From Hydractinia symbiolongicarpus (taxonomy: Eukaryota > Cnidaria > Hydrozoa > Anthoathecata > Hydractiniidae): 64,000 nt of DNA. The position numbers and the translations under genes were made by a program. Below, piece by piece: positions 35,501-45,368 of the stretch (position 1 is its first letter; every line of letters begins with the position of its first letter). The notes beneath the pieces are model-generated. The model searched no databases. It was not told the DNA's origin and saw only the letters and a program-made list of their open reading frames with translations. The DNA is taken from NCBI RefSeq assembly GCF_029227915.1, contig NC_079875.1:23059001-23123000 (forward strand). The letters run 5' to 3'.

Positions 35501-36546
35501 ATAGGGTCTTAGCTTGCTGATTCTCTGTGGATCCCTAGCTATCTCTTCATGATGCAGAGCAGCGATGATGCTCCATTTGAAGCACTCCTCATCCTTGTTG
35601 CGGGGTTAATGATAGCCTTTTTGGTGGCTATCCACTTGGGTGCTTCTATATACGAAGAACCCCTTGTTAGCCTATGTCGAGGTGCATGATTCGACTAATT
35701 GTAAAGCCATTTTTGGGTAACGCTGGGTTCTCCACATGCGTTCTGACTTGGGCAAACATCGTATCCAGCACCTCGTCCACGACTGTACCCTGGAATACTG
35801 ATGTCATGTTGTTATGGAAGATCTTATCGACTTCGATAAACTCGCTAGTGCCCTCCACTGGCTTCTTCCATAAAATCCAGATGGAGCACTGCACCTTAGC
35901 GGACCCCATGTCTTTAACCTGATTTTCAACCAGGGTTTTCACGTCTGATCGCACCATGCCCAAATACCCATCGACATCCGTGCTGTCTATGCCAGGGATG
36001 CGAAAACTCCTGAAGGTCCTATGATGAGCATGCTTATGTTCCTGGGGAGTGAAGTGTTGGTTCGGTTGCTGGTTGTCTTCAGCATGATCCTCCCTTGCTT
36101 TTCTTCAACTTCACCTATCAGAGTCTTCCTTACCCCATCATAAAGAGCAAGGATGCGATTTTTTGCTGATGCATATATACTTTGCAATGGCTTTCTAATA
36201 CCCTCTGGTACATAGTTCACAAGCCAGTCAGACCACTCTCGCAGCTTACTCTTTACCACTGGACGAGTCCTCGCCACCTCTTGGCGTTCGAACATATCAT
36301 GGCTTCGGGTGTCGGGAGTCGAGGCTCGATCTTACTCTTACTAGGACGGGTTTTTGCCATCTCTTGACGCTCGAATATATCCAAGGCCTCTGGTGCAAAT
36401 GCTTGTGGCCTTGATTCTGGAGCAGGAACAGGTCTTGGGGATGCCTCCAATAAAGCAACAAGGTCGGCTTTGTGTAGCTTGGAATAGCCCGTAAGTCCAC
36501 GGGTTTTCGCGATAGCGTGTAACTGTTTCACAGTATGTGTATTCAT
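32511..36546 (-). pseudogene. Protein-primed PolB, type 1, of Pol-2
   Basis: Start at MNTHTVKQLHAIAK after CAATAAAG, with SAP-like helices and two FERQEM repeats. Exonuclease motif YADFESLIV, zinc-type segment CHICVKPF..VRDHCHYTG, motif A YLDANNLYGWAM, motif B region LMNLSVFGKTMEN and motif C CYVDTDSFVY are all readable. Frameshifts or stops occur near 36295, 36060, 35985, 35610, 35270, 34690, 34370-34200, 33870, 33520 and 32680. The C-terminus ends TTFARGHYRLAAKESL. Full-length equivalent is about 1,300 residues. Confidence 0.9.
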
Positions 36547-36610
36547 CTTTATTGTATAGATTTTTGATTTCATTCAATAAAATTTTTAGCGCGGTCGTAC
36601 TTTGAGTATG

Positions 36611-36801
36611 GGACTTTCCCCTACTCGATTGCGCATACTCGAAATTTTGTTGATGTCAGCATTATTCCCGCTAGTCGCTATTGCGCATGCGTATGATTTT
36701 ATCAGTATTTCCGGAATTGTCGGATTATATCGGAATTGGAATTTCGGATTTCGGGGAATTTCCCTTGTCAACTGCGCTAGAATATACATTTTCCTATCTC
36801 T
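36611..36801 (-). repeat. Pol-2 right terminal inverted repeat
   Basis: About 191 bp, inverted copy of 22529-22742. Differences are scattered substitutions plus a lower number of GAAATCC words. It lies about 65 bp from the PolB start. Confidence 0.92.
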
Positions 36802-36806
36802 GTTTC

Positions 36807-37555
36807 TTGGTATTGAAATGGTTAATAATATGGTGATACCTTCAACGTTCCTATCTACCAGGGCTGAAATAGTGGGGTCCAAGGGGTCCCATCCCATGGG
36901 CCCCCGATCAGGTATGCAAGCAGAAGCGAAAAATGGGCATGGTGTATTCGTCACATTGGATGGTGCCCTGGAGCTGGTGCGTCGTTCCAGATATTCCAAA
37001 GCTGTAGGGGTCATCAAATGGCTTGCCAGGGCAGATGTCCAAAAACTACAAGATGTAATTAAAGAGCATCGCCAGACCATCGAGGACAGGGATAGGGCCC
37101 TGGCCTTCTTCGGTGATGAAATTAAGGATAGGAACAACCAACTCGTGGTGTTGGAGTATGAGCTCGAGGATAGGGATGAACAACTTGATGCTCTTAAACA
37201 ATGCACCTCGGAAACACGGCATAAGCATGTTCCACACCGATATCAATATGATACCTTGCTATGTGTGGTTGATAAAAACGATCCCCACGAGCATGGAAAA
37301 AAAGGCATGCATAAGCACTACATGATCTAATGCCAGAGTATGCAACTCAGCACAAGAATAAGCACGTTAGGGGCGATGTACCCTGAGATGACTGTGAGGA
37401 AACCGGAGTGCGACGATCCGAATGCCGTACATGTCTGGTGCCAATTCAGAGACGATACCCTGGGCATTGAGAATTATAACCTCAATCACTTCACGTTACC
37501 CGACGATGATACGCGGGATCTATTCGAGGGGATGTTTGAAATTGATATGTCGTAA
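36807..37555 (+). pseudogene. BRO/MSV199-like gene of Pol-3, 3' part
   Basis: Continues the gene begun at 22433. Readable: VFVTLDGALELVRRSRYSKA, VIKWLARADVQKLQD, a coiled coil (TIEDRDRALAFFGDEIKDRN), KHVPHRYQYDTLLCVVDKND, then a TAA at 37328 in place of an Arg codon (YMI stop CQ), and LSTRISTLGAMYPEMTVRKP to the end. The C-terminal half matches the Pol-1 copy at about two thirds of positions. Known relatives combine a DNA-binding MSV199/BRO-N domain with DUF3627. Confidence 0.6.
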
Positions 37556-37608
37556 GTGGGCTACTCTTGTGGTAGTAAAGTTAGCATATCATATAGTGGA
37601 AATGGTGC

Positions 37609-37643
37609 CAATAGAGGAGGGGTTTAGATCCCCTCCTCTATTG
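37609..37643. terminator. 14-bp stem-loop after the Pol-3 BRO-like gene
   Basis: CAATAGAGGAGGGG and CCCCTCCTCTATTG are exact inverted repeats around a 7-nt loop, 54 nt after the stop at 37555. The strongest stem in the window after the palindrome at 48.6-49.1 kb. Confidence 0.6.
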
Positions 37644-37734
37644 ACCAGTTTGGCTTCGAGATATCAAGTATTGAATTATCAAGAAGGTGGAAGCCTATGT
37701 ACAAAAAAATCAATTTACCGTGAACTACAATTTT

Positions 37735-38228
37735 CAGGTACCTGTGCTACACTGTTGCATCAACGCAGGGTCGGTGACTGGTTATTGTCCTGCCTGCCTG
37801 GAAAATTATAAATATCGAGGTGGAGTATACTACGAGGGGTTTGAATACCCTACTGACTATTAAACAGGTTAGCATCAGGCGAAAAAACAAGGGGTACATT
37901 TGCGAGAAGGGAGATTGACTAGGAGGATGACATTGAACGTCTAAGCCTCCATATTGTTGATATTAAAGAGAAAAACTATGGGGCACTCTGTTACCAAGTC
38001 ATCAAAGATAGGGAGTTGAAGCTTTTGGCCGATATATCAACAGTAGGCGATATACGCAACTTTGTCATAGAAGATAGACACCTAATCGATATTGATTTGG
38101 AAAATGAGCCCAATGTCATCAAAGGTATCATCTATGGATACCCGTTCTATACCCAACACCCTTTGGATTATTTAAGGGATCCGAATGACAAAGATTGGGA
38201 TGAGAATCTAGAGGAACGCACTACTTGA
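37735..38228 (+). pseudogene. Cys-motif and YGYPFY-motif gene(s) of Pol-3
   Basis: The first part (37735-37863) reads LHCCINAGSVTGYCPACLEN with two Cys pairs and ends at a TAA. A second part (37900-38228) reads DDIERLSLHIVDIKEKNYGA, LLADISTVGDIRNFVIEDRH and ENEPNVIKGIIYGYPFYTQH, ending in an acidic tail. The YGYPFY block is the one at 3179-3391. A TAG near 37920 interrupts the second part. The two parts may be one gene or two. No family recognised. The 3' end overlaps the end of the convergent integrase. Confidence 0.4.
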
Positions 38229-39219
38229 TAACATCTGGAGGTACCTGAACATCTTCAGGTACCTTGCATCAGCTCCTCTAACACGAAGCTTCTTTCAGGA
38301 CCGTCTTTTAAATAGTACAGTACACGACTACCTGCTACGATACGATCCAACCTGTAAGCATGTTTGCTTCAAAAGGCGTCAGTTGCACGTCTTTTCGAGT
38401 AGCCATGTTATTCTCCTGGTTGTAGCGAATGGTACAGCCCATCGTCAGGTAAGGGTTTTCCTCTGGGTATTCTTCGCTTTTCGCTAGCGGTACCTCATCG
38501 AGTTTAATCGCCCTACTAGGTTTTTGGCCAATTATTGCAGTTTTGCTGTTGTTTAGACTTTTTTCGATAGCGTACAAGTGCTTGACCCAAATGGTACTAG
38601 GCTCCCCAGAGACCAACTCTTGTGCATCTTGAGGCTTAAAGAGACTTTCCGCGAGTACTTTGTTGTAGGACTCTACAAATGCTGTGAAAGTATGATGATA
38701 ATTGGTGGTAGCCCGCTTGATCTTCACATCCTGGTCCTCTTGCAGCTTGGTTACATCTGACTTGAATTCGGAGCCATTATCACACTGGAATGTTTTAGGC
38801 TGTCGAAGAGGTCTTGCCTTGTAAATGTCCCTGATCATGTCCGCCACTTTGCTGCCTTTTTTGGTACGTAGGGGTCTCGCTACCTTGTACCTCGAGGCTA
38901 CATCAATACCTGTCAGGATGTATTTGTAGGTGTTTCCATATACCCTATCGTGGGGCATATATAACAGATCAAGTTGATGCACCTCGTTGGGCTTTGTAAT
39001 GGTAAAATGAGGGTAGTCGATACGTTTCGGGCCTTTAATATGTCTCAGCCAGAGCAGTTGACGAGACAGCCAATGAGCGACCTTCATTTTTGATAAGTCA
39101 GTTTCTGAGGCTATCAACTTGATGGCTTTACGTCCATTCCAGATATGTTCTGGGGTGTAGTAAATTTGGCATAATTTTTCCGCCTCTTCCTCGGTAACGA
39201 TATGTGGTGCTTCTTACAT
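38221..39219 (-). pseudogene. Polinton integrase of Pol-3, nearly intact
   Basis: The best integrase copy. Second codon is TAA, then APHIVTEEEAEKLCQIYYTP, WNGRKAIKL, and an uninterrupted 260 residues: VHQLDLLYMPHDR, GIDVASRYKVARPLRTKK, FQCDNGSEFKSDVTK and TAFVESYNKVLAE. Between the second Asp and the Glu there are exactly 35 residues, the D-x35-E spacing of retroviral-type integrases. A break near 38335 affects the SH3-like tail (VLYYLKDGPERSFV). The only clear faults are the codon-2 stop and that terminal shift. Confidence 0.88.
38239..38264. terminator. Stem-loop at the convergent end of Pol-3 integrase
   Basis: AGGTACCTGAA and TTCAGGTACCT pair over 11 bp with loop CATC. Unlike most others it lies just inside the integrase end, between its tail codons and the YGYPFY stop. 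Confidence 0.5.
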
Positions 39220-39244
39220 GTTTATTATACATGTTAAAAACGTT

Positions 39245-39643
39245 TTACATATATTTATATGCCACAAGCCCTAGCAGAGATAAGGATCCAAGGATGAAGG
39301 TGAGTTCTCCATCTTATTGTGGTTTTGAGGGTGAGTAAAAGTCTGACAATTTCGGGGCCTTATCATTAGATGCGATGTAATATTTGTACATATCGTCGTC
39401 AAGCTCCTGAAGGCTCTTACCCGCCTTTATCTGCATTTTCCGTTGCTTATTGAACCAGTCGATTTTTACTTGTCTGTCTTGTACCCACTTTGCTTGGGTT
39501 GCTTGTAATTTTTGCATGGCCTGGTCATGCCTTTTCCTCTCTTCCTCACCATGTCCTGCAAGTTCACTGAATAGAAAATTTGTACCATTAAAGGCAAATG
39601 CGTTAATCGCAGCACCTGCAACAATAACAGTTATTGTTGCCAT
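39245..39643 (-). pseudogene. 132-aa membrane protein of Pol-3, one in-frame stop
   Basis: Start in the overlap TAATAAATG with the capsid stop. MATITVIVAGAAINAFAFNG, charged helix, then KLSDFYSPSKPQ and a TAA at 39314-39316 followed in the same frame by DGELTFILGSLSLLGLVAYK, matching the intact Pol-1 gene in full length (132 codons). Confidence 0.75.
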
Positions 39644-39646
39644 TTA

Positions 39647-40845
39647 TTAGTACTCAACGCTGTGGAATCTACCATCTAAGATATTCAACTGCCGTCGGTT
39701 TTCTTGACCATATGGAGGGTAATGCCGTCAATAAGGCGTTGTAGAGGCCTTCCAAAACCATGTAGGGTATGATCGGGGGACGCTCAGAAATTGATGAATA
39801 ACGCGTACCGTTCATTGGAGAATTGGATAATCGTCACATTCAAGTCGTGACTGCCTAAGAGGTTCACAATCTGTTCCAGGTGGTCTTTGAGTAACATGGC
39901 ATGACTATACAATTCGTTGGGCTCTCCCTCAACGGTGACGCTGATCTTCTCAATTTTTGGATTATAAAAGACCTCGTTACCACCAGCGTAAGCCTTCACT
40001 TTCCCGGGATCTACAAAGAGTAGCAAGACACCCCTCAAGGACTTGGCAGAAGTGTGTGTTTAAAGGTTGTAACTGGTATCAGCTTTTTTCATGGTCACCA
40101 CCTTGCTTCTCAGGATTCACTCATAGGGTAGTGCTAGTCTTGAATACCTTGACATCATGGCACTTGCTAGGCTTCTATTGCTCACTTTGTCGAATTCTAG
40201 CTTGATATTGGTGATCTTGTAGGCTGCATCCGCTGGCACGGCTGCCGTGCTTCCCGAGGCTGTCGTACCCCCATCCTTGATGACGTCGCTATGCGGTGCG
40301 AAATGAAGGACAAACTATAAACCCGCCGGATAAAAGGGTAGGTCTCCGGTGAGTTTAAACATCTTGCCCAGTGGTATACAGAAGGTGTCACCATAGGCTG
40401 CAACAACAGCCTTTTCCTCATCTGCCCCGGTATAATTGGTAGCCTTGACTTGCAGAGCCCGGATGGTCCCGTCGTTAGGGTTGATCCCCTTCAAAATCAG
40501 GTTATTGTACCTGTCAAATTTGGGGAGCCAGAGGTCTTTGTAGACTGCCAAGGTGTTGAAATCGCTGATGTTTTGTACCTCGTTGCCCTTCAAAGTGATT
40601 CGTAAGTCCCGTAAATTCGAGACAATGGTACGTTTCGTGTTGGTAGCCGTTATTCCAGGTTAAATAAGAGTTTGATGGATCCTGGAAAAATAACCTCGTC
40701 CTGTCGCATGTTGGGAATATCCACATATAGGTCCTCGTTCTGGTTGATCGTGGAGGGTATGTTAGATATTTGTTGACGGCGTCCTTTGATCCCGAAGAGT
40801 TGTTTCCGCGTAGGGGTCCAATGTAGTTCCGAATACGTTACTCAT
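39647..40845 (-). pseudogene. Major capsid protein of Pol-3, broken
   Basis: Start in CGTAATAATAAATG. N-terminus MSNVFGTTLDPYAETTLRDQ, then a frameshifted region (40770-40600), LKGNEVQNISDFNTLAVYKD, LWLPKFDRYNNLILKGINPN, YKITNIKLEFDKVSNRSLAS, LRGVLLLFVDPGKVKAYAGG, NEVFYNPKIEKISVTVEGEP, and RFHSVEY at the end. Stops near 40320, 40115 and 40060, and loss of frame after 39784. Together with Pol-2 it shows the full gene is about 400-420 codons. Confidence 0.72.
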
Positions 40846-40876
40846 TTATTATTACGGAGGATTTTTTTAATAATAA

Positions 40877-41902
40877 ATGGCTGATAATCCAGTATTTACG
40901 CATGAAGATGATCTTGATAAGGGTGGTGGGAATGATAAAGATGATCATCCATCAACGCAACAACTCCCCGGAACATCGGGGACTTCAACGCCAGGGCAAC
41001 AGTCGGGTACACGTAGGCGATTGGAGGTGGGGTTGGGGGAACAGAATTTAAAGGTCGATGTCGACGTCCTTTATGATAAGCTTAGTAATTATTTGAATAT
41101 GACAGCATGCGAGAAAAACTATGATTATTTTAGCGTAGGTGAAGGTAAACAGCTTATTTTTAGACAGATAACAAAGGGAAAGAAAGTCTATAGGGAGATA
41201 GTGCTTACGAAGGATAACGGTGAGTTAAGATCCATTAAAACTCTAAAATCGGATTTAAGCAGTGCGCATCTGAAAGCCTTAGGTTTTGATAAGTATCAAA
41301 CACCCAACAGAGGTAGTAGAGCAACGGCCCAAAACCTCGTGAATAGGGTTGATATCCTTGTGAATAAGGATGAAGAGGAGGCTTCAGGTGAGATAATCCA
41401 GATGGAAACAATAGAGGACATGCAAAATATTACATACGATCTGCACATTTTTGAAGATACTTCGTTTGTTGACACTGGCGACATTGATATAAAAGGAATC
41501 AACCTCGAAATTAAAACCTTGCGGGATAACATTGAAAAATTGCTGGAGAAGCTTAAAATCCTCTTCAGGGAGCAGGGTATAACTATAGCTAGTATCGTCT
41601 CTGCTATTGGACTGCTGTTTTCCACCATTGTACTATCCGTTACAGGAGGTTCTGCCGCAGTAGGTGTTGCAGGAGGAAGTGCCGAGGCGGGTTGAAAAGG
41701 GTTTGTAGAAAAGCAGCTTGGAAACTTCCTCAAATATCTGGCAGGTAAGGCAGGTGCTGCATTACCAGGGATTATAAGTACGGTTGTCTCGTTCTTTCTC
41801 AGAGTAGCGGCAACTATCGTCAAGTATGCAGCAAAACATCTGTATATGGCCATCGCGGCTGTCGGTGGTTTTGTCGTGCTACATGTTGGAAGAAGGAAAT
41901 AA
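40877..41902 (+). pseudogene. Gly-rich membrane/coiled-coil protein of Pol-3 (single in-frame TGA)
   Basis: 341 codons with one TGA at 41693-41695 where Pol-2 has a Gly-like position. Layout: disordered acidic N-terminus to residue 60, a folded block with DVDVLYDKLSNYLNM, NYDYFSVGEGKQLIFRQI and NGELRSIKTLKSDL, a coiled coil (residues 210-240), hydrophobic helix ITIASIVSAIGLLFSTIVL, Gly/Ala-rich turn, conserved KQLGNFLKYLAGKAGAALPG, and two more hydrophobic helices ending in basic GRRK. The clustered helices and Gly-rich loop look membrane-active. No family recognised; divergently transcribed from the capsid gene. Confidence 0.6.
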
Positions 41903-41907
41903 GTTAC

Positions 41908-43059
41908 TTAAGCCATATCTACGCAATGATGATCCCTACCCCCGTTGTCATCAATGGGGTCTTGGCCTATACGCAAGTTCATGTCTGAGGGCAACATGTA
42001 GACGCTGGGCATAACGGCAAAATTCACCGGAGTTCGAGCATATTGAAACACCTTCTGGAATTCCGTGATTTCATGCCCTACAATCTCCTGACGTTGTACC
42101 ATGACCTCAAATTTTTGCAATAGAATCTGCCTTGCTGTGTAGTTGTTAGCACCAGACCCGATTAGGGATGCCTTGGCTCCTGCTTGCGATCCAAGCAACA
42201 AAACTACGTAGACGCGGATGCTTTCACTCAGCTTGGTCAGGCCTTCCGACGTCAGACCCTGGGAATAATAAACTTCGCCCAATCACCGTCAACCTGAGGC
42301 CACCATCTACCATTTCTTAATGATGACATAACGGCCTTAAATTTGCACAGGTTATTAGGATCTGCATCGTATTCGCGGCATACATGCGCATATCCGGATG
42401 TCGAGTAGGGATATTTGTATTGGGCAACTACTGTGTAGTTGTTAGCACCAGACCCGATTAGGGATGCCTTGGCTCCTGCTTGCGATCCAAGCAACAAAAC
42501 TACGTAGACGCGGATGCTTTCACTCAGCTTGGTCAGGCCTTCCGACGTCAGACCCTGGGAATAATAAACTTCGCCCAATCACCGTCAACCTGAGGCCACC
42601 ATCTACCATTTCTTAATGATGACATAACGGCCTTAAATTTGTACAGGTTATTAGGATCTGCATCGTATTCGCGGCATACATGCGCGTATCCGGATGTCGA
42701 GTAGGGATATTTGTATTTGGCAAACCCATCGTCATAAGGCATGGGTACGTTCATTCTTGCCATGATGTGGCACATGTGGTAATAAACGTGAAATTTAAAG
42801 ATCTAGTTGACAAGGGGCACCGAACCCGTCATGTGCTTGGCGGATATGCCTAATGCCGTAGTTGCGCAATGGGTAGCGACATTAACCTGTATATTCCAAT
42901 ACTCCAAGGCTTGTCCAGTCCAACCAACTCTGATAGGGTCGTTCAGCAAATTGGTGGGGATTTGATGGCATATTTGCTGATTTCAGGGAAGACTACAGAG
43001 ATATGCGAGTCTGTAGACACGTACAGGTCCTGATGCTCGAGGATTGCTTTAAAGTCCAT
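41908..43059 (-). pseudogene. Orphan conserved Polinton protein of Pol-3, with internal duplication
   Basis: Start at MDFKAILEHQDLYVSTDSHI. Then LEYWNIQVNVATHCATTALG, ISAKHMTGSVPLV, HIMARMNVPMPYDDGFAKYK, WWPQVDGDWAKFIIP, LSESIRVYVVLLLGSQAG and RQILLQKFEVMVQRQEIVGH. A 296-bp tandem duplication repeats the middle third, and frameshifts follow both copies. The C-terminus has lost the segment before the terminal hydrophobic helix. See 25030-25995 for the Pol-2 copy; function unknown. Confidence 0.55.
42135..42725. repeat. Two tandem 296-bp units inside the orphan gene
   Basis: 42135-42430 and 42431 to about 42725 are almost identical, with only a few substitutions. Recent duplication, or an assembly artefact. 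Confidence 0.9.
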
Positions 43060-43077
43060 CTCTATACGACCTGTATG

Positions 43078-43632
43078 GCTGAACCTTTACAGCGAGAACG
43101 AGTTTACTATACGTAAAATAGCTCCTGATCAGAGGGTGACTCGAATTGAGATCATGAACGGTCTCTACAGGATTGAGGATTTGGCGGCTATTGTGAACGG
43201 TCAGGCAGAGGATAAAATCAAACTGTTTCTCCTGAAAAATGGACTCTGTAGGCTATGTGTCGGTGACGGGTACTCGGTGATGATTAACAGACCATTGCAA
43301 GAGCTCTTGGGTCTACCCTACGATCCTGCGAAAAAGTACTATACGAAAGGTGATTATGATGCATACTACAAAACTGACGTTTATATTCGACTACGCCTTG
43401 TTTGTCCCCAGTTGGATAAAGACGACTGCCTACTGGATGAAAAAAAGTCAAAAATTCTCGCTTTACTCCCCACCAAGAGTTGAATGCCTGGGGGGGACAT
43501 GTGACCTGGTCCTGGGACACCCCAATATACCTTCCTTTAAAAGGCTCCACGTATCGTCTCGAATTCATGTTAACGGACTAGCACCATCATGAGAAAAATG
43601 TTTCCTTTACTGGCCTCACGATGCATTTGCTG
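43078..43632 (+). pseudogene. Putative minor capsid (penton-like) protein of Pol-3
   Basis: Readable: SENEFTIRKIAPDQRVTRIE, NGLYRIEDLAAIVNGQ, KLFLLKNGLCRLCVGDGYSV, INRPLQELLGLPYD, VYIRLRLVCPQLDKDDCLLD; then a TGA at 43481 and a degraded C-terminus (43484-43632). The pattern of 'G.Y....I...vN', a strand-rich block and 'i...L.elLGl' is reminiscent of minor capsid or fibre-like proteins of Polintons, but this is recalled, not tested. ATG start not identified; it starts back-to-back with the orphan gene. Confidence 0.42.
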
Positions 43633-43641
43633 ATAGAATAA

Positions 43642-44214
43642 ATGAGCGATATAGCCAAGCTGTACCCTAATTTACCGAGTGAACCTGCAGAGGACGATAC
43701 TATTCATGAAAACCAAAGATATAGACTACACATGCCACATGTTTGGGAGCTCCTCTTTGTATTGCCATGGGCGGTATTACAATAGTGATGGGAAAAGGGC
43801 AAGCCGGTGTGCGGAACGCCGGGAAGAGGTTGGACGTCAAATCAAAAAAAACATGAGACTATAAGGCTGTCGGCGGAGACAAAGCTGAATTCCATCATTG
43901 ATCTTATTCCAAAAGCAATTGAAAATGGAATCACTAGCGACTATGAGTTCACTCTCATTTTACAGGAATATAAAAAGTATATGCTATTACAGGAACAGAT
44001 ACGTCAACGTGTTAAACAGATCGTTAACGCCATCAATGAACAGGAGCGTGCTCAGCTTGTAGCGAAAGGTCGGGAGGAAAGGAGGCAAGATTATATAAAA
44101 AGACTTCAATCTGTGCAGCATGTAAGCGCTATGAAGAGCCTTCTCCTGTTTACAGCCCATAATTTGGTATATTTTATAGGTCTTGTAGAACCTATAAAAT
44201 ATATGGTTATTTAA
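43642..44214 (+). pseudogene. Coiled-coil protein (MSDIAKLYP) of Pol-3
   Basis: Start after TAGAATAAATG. MSDIAKLYPNLPSEPAEDDT leads into a frame broken by stops near 43785; from 43865 an open helical part follows (SDYEFTLILQEYKKYMLLQE, VNAINEQERAQLVAKGREE) ending in a hydrophobic tail (LLLFTAHNLVYFIGL). A stem-loop (ATTTTATAGGT with ACCTATAAAAT, 44171-44201) overlaps the end of the gene. Convergent with the ssDNA-binding-like gene. Function unknown. Confidence 0.45.
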
Positions 44215-44217
44215 TCC

Positions 44218-44787
44218 TCACTGAGCAACCATTCTTTTTAAAAGTCCATATATCGACATTCCAACATGTACCTGGGGGTGGTAGTTTTTACCTTGCACAT
44301 ACACAGATGAAATAGCCAGGATGGTGCTGGCTTGGCCGGGTTCATCGTAAGGTAATTGGCATACCATGGAATTTAGTCGTGATCGTGTCCTTGTAGTATT
44401 TAAGCTTGGCGTTCACGTAATGGTCCTTTTTCACAAGCTCTGTCGTCAATTGCTCGGATATCAACTCTTCGATTTTGTTCCAGATTTAGCGATACTTAGC
44501 AACCAGTCGGGGTACTCTTCAAAATCAAGACTCATCGCCGGTACAGCATTGGCGTTGTACCGGCTGACCCCATGTGGGGACCATATTTTTGGTGTTTTTA
44601 CCCTCAAAGCAATTACGAGGTCTCGTGTATGGTACCCTACCATATATCGATTATCCTTACCTCCATTGGCAGGAAAGGGATTTAACACTGTTAGATAGTC
44701 CACGTTAATATCATTGATGTCATTAAAGGTAGCAGCAAATGAGTAGAATAATTTTGGGTTGACAAGCTCATTCTCAAATTGTAGCAT
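44218..44787 (-). pseudogene. Putative ssDNA-binding protein of Pol-3
   Basis: From MLQFENELVNPKLFYSFAAT (aligned with the Pol-2 start), VLNPFPANGGKDNRYMVGYH, RVKTPKIWSPHGVSRYN, MSLDFEEYPDWLLSI; then an in-frame stop near 44461 and fragmentary YVNAKLKYYKDTITTKFHG and YVQGKNYHPQVHV. The KTPK...FGV/HGV-like block and later beta-rich part follow the Pol-2 gene. The functional label is inference. Confidence 0.42.
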
Positions 44788-44797
44788 TATTGAAATT

Positions 44798-44974
44798 TCA
44801 ACGCCGTCGGAGGAATTCATCTCGTAGTACACACACGCAACTGCCCCCATTATACGTGATATATTCCTGGTAGCAATGGCAGCACAACATTTTATCCTCT
44901 ACCACAAACCTCCTCCCACAGGTACATTTGTCGTACACATCTAACATACGTTCACAGTCCTTACATTGTTCCAT
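44798..44974 (-). CDS. Eight-cysteine zinc protein of Pol-3
   Basis: MEQCKDCERMLDVYDKCTCG, CCHCYQEYITYNGGSCVC: all eight Cys of the Pol-2 protein are kept, start context GTAAATAAATATG. The reading frame runs about 8 codons past the Pol-2 stop position and overlaps the start of the next gene in another frame. Confidence 0.6.
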   Translation of the reverse strand: MEQCKDCERMLDVYDKCTCGRRFVVEDKMLCCHCYQEYITYNGGSCVCVLRDEFLRRR

Positions 44975-44976
44975 AT

Positions 44977-45168
44977 TTATTTACAGTTATAAACATCATC
45001 CTCTAGATCTTGAATCCTTCGTTCATTCTCCTTCTCTTTCTCTGATTCTTGTACTAATGGCAAGGCCATAAGTGTAGGTCCACTCGCACGGACGTGGGGG
45101 TTCTGTTCACAACACACACAACAGTTTTGATGATGATCGTGTAATGTAATGTTCAAACAGCTGGCCAA
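44977..45168 (-). CDS. Small Cys/His-rich coiled-coil ORF
   Basis: 63 residues: an N-terminal HDHHQNCCVCCEQN cluster, then a charged helix (ESEKEKENERRIQDLEDDV). It ends two bases before the zinc-protein start on the same strand, as tightly packed genes in these elements do. No second copy was found, so it may be spurious. Confidence 0.3.
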   Translation of the reverse strand: MASCLNITLHDHHQNCCVCCEQNPHVRASGPTLMALPLVQESEKEKENERRIQDLEDDVYNCK

Positions 45169-45368
45169 GAGTGTGCGCTGGAATAGTGAGCCAGTAAGAA
45201 AAATTGAAACTTGATTGATTCGACTACTTCATAGTCAACTAGTGACTGAACGAAAAACGAGAAAAAAACGTAGGCCTTATATAGAAAAAAATGATATAAA
45301 AACTAGTTTGACAAGATATAGAAACAATGCTACATAAAAGCCTAGAGAAATAAAAACTAATTGAATGG

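Larger units (their letters stand above)
22529..36801. mobile_element. Pol-2: complete 14.3-kb Polinton nested in Pol-3
   Basis: Starts AGAGATAGG and ends with its reverse complement CCTATCTCT, thus the AG...CT ends typical of Polintons, with inverted terminal repeats of about 190-214 bp and flanking GTTTC. Left half on +: KTQ-repeat gene, 8-Cys zinc protein, ssDNA-binding-like, SAP, orphan 390-aa gene, capsid, 132-aa fragment and integrase, with three genes on -. Right half on -: ATPase, small genes, PolB. Several genes are broken, so it is not autonomous now. Confidence 0.9.

Noticed and set aside
41693-41695. TGA recoding (Gly or Trp) because TGA replaces Gly in Pol-3 (41693) and Pol-5 (63280)
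   Set aside because: TAA and TAG also appear at sense positions and frameshifts are frequent; GGA to TGA substitution in dead copies is enough.
42135-42725. CRISPR or satellite array
   Set aside because: Only two units of 296 bp within a gene; a simple tandem duplication.
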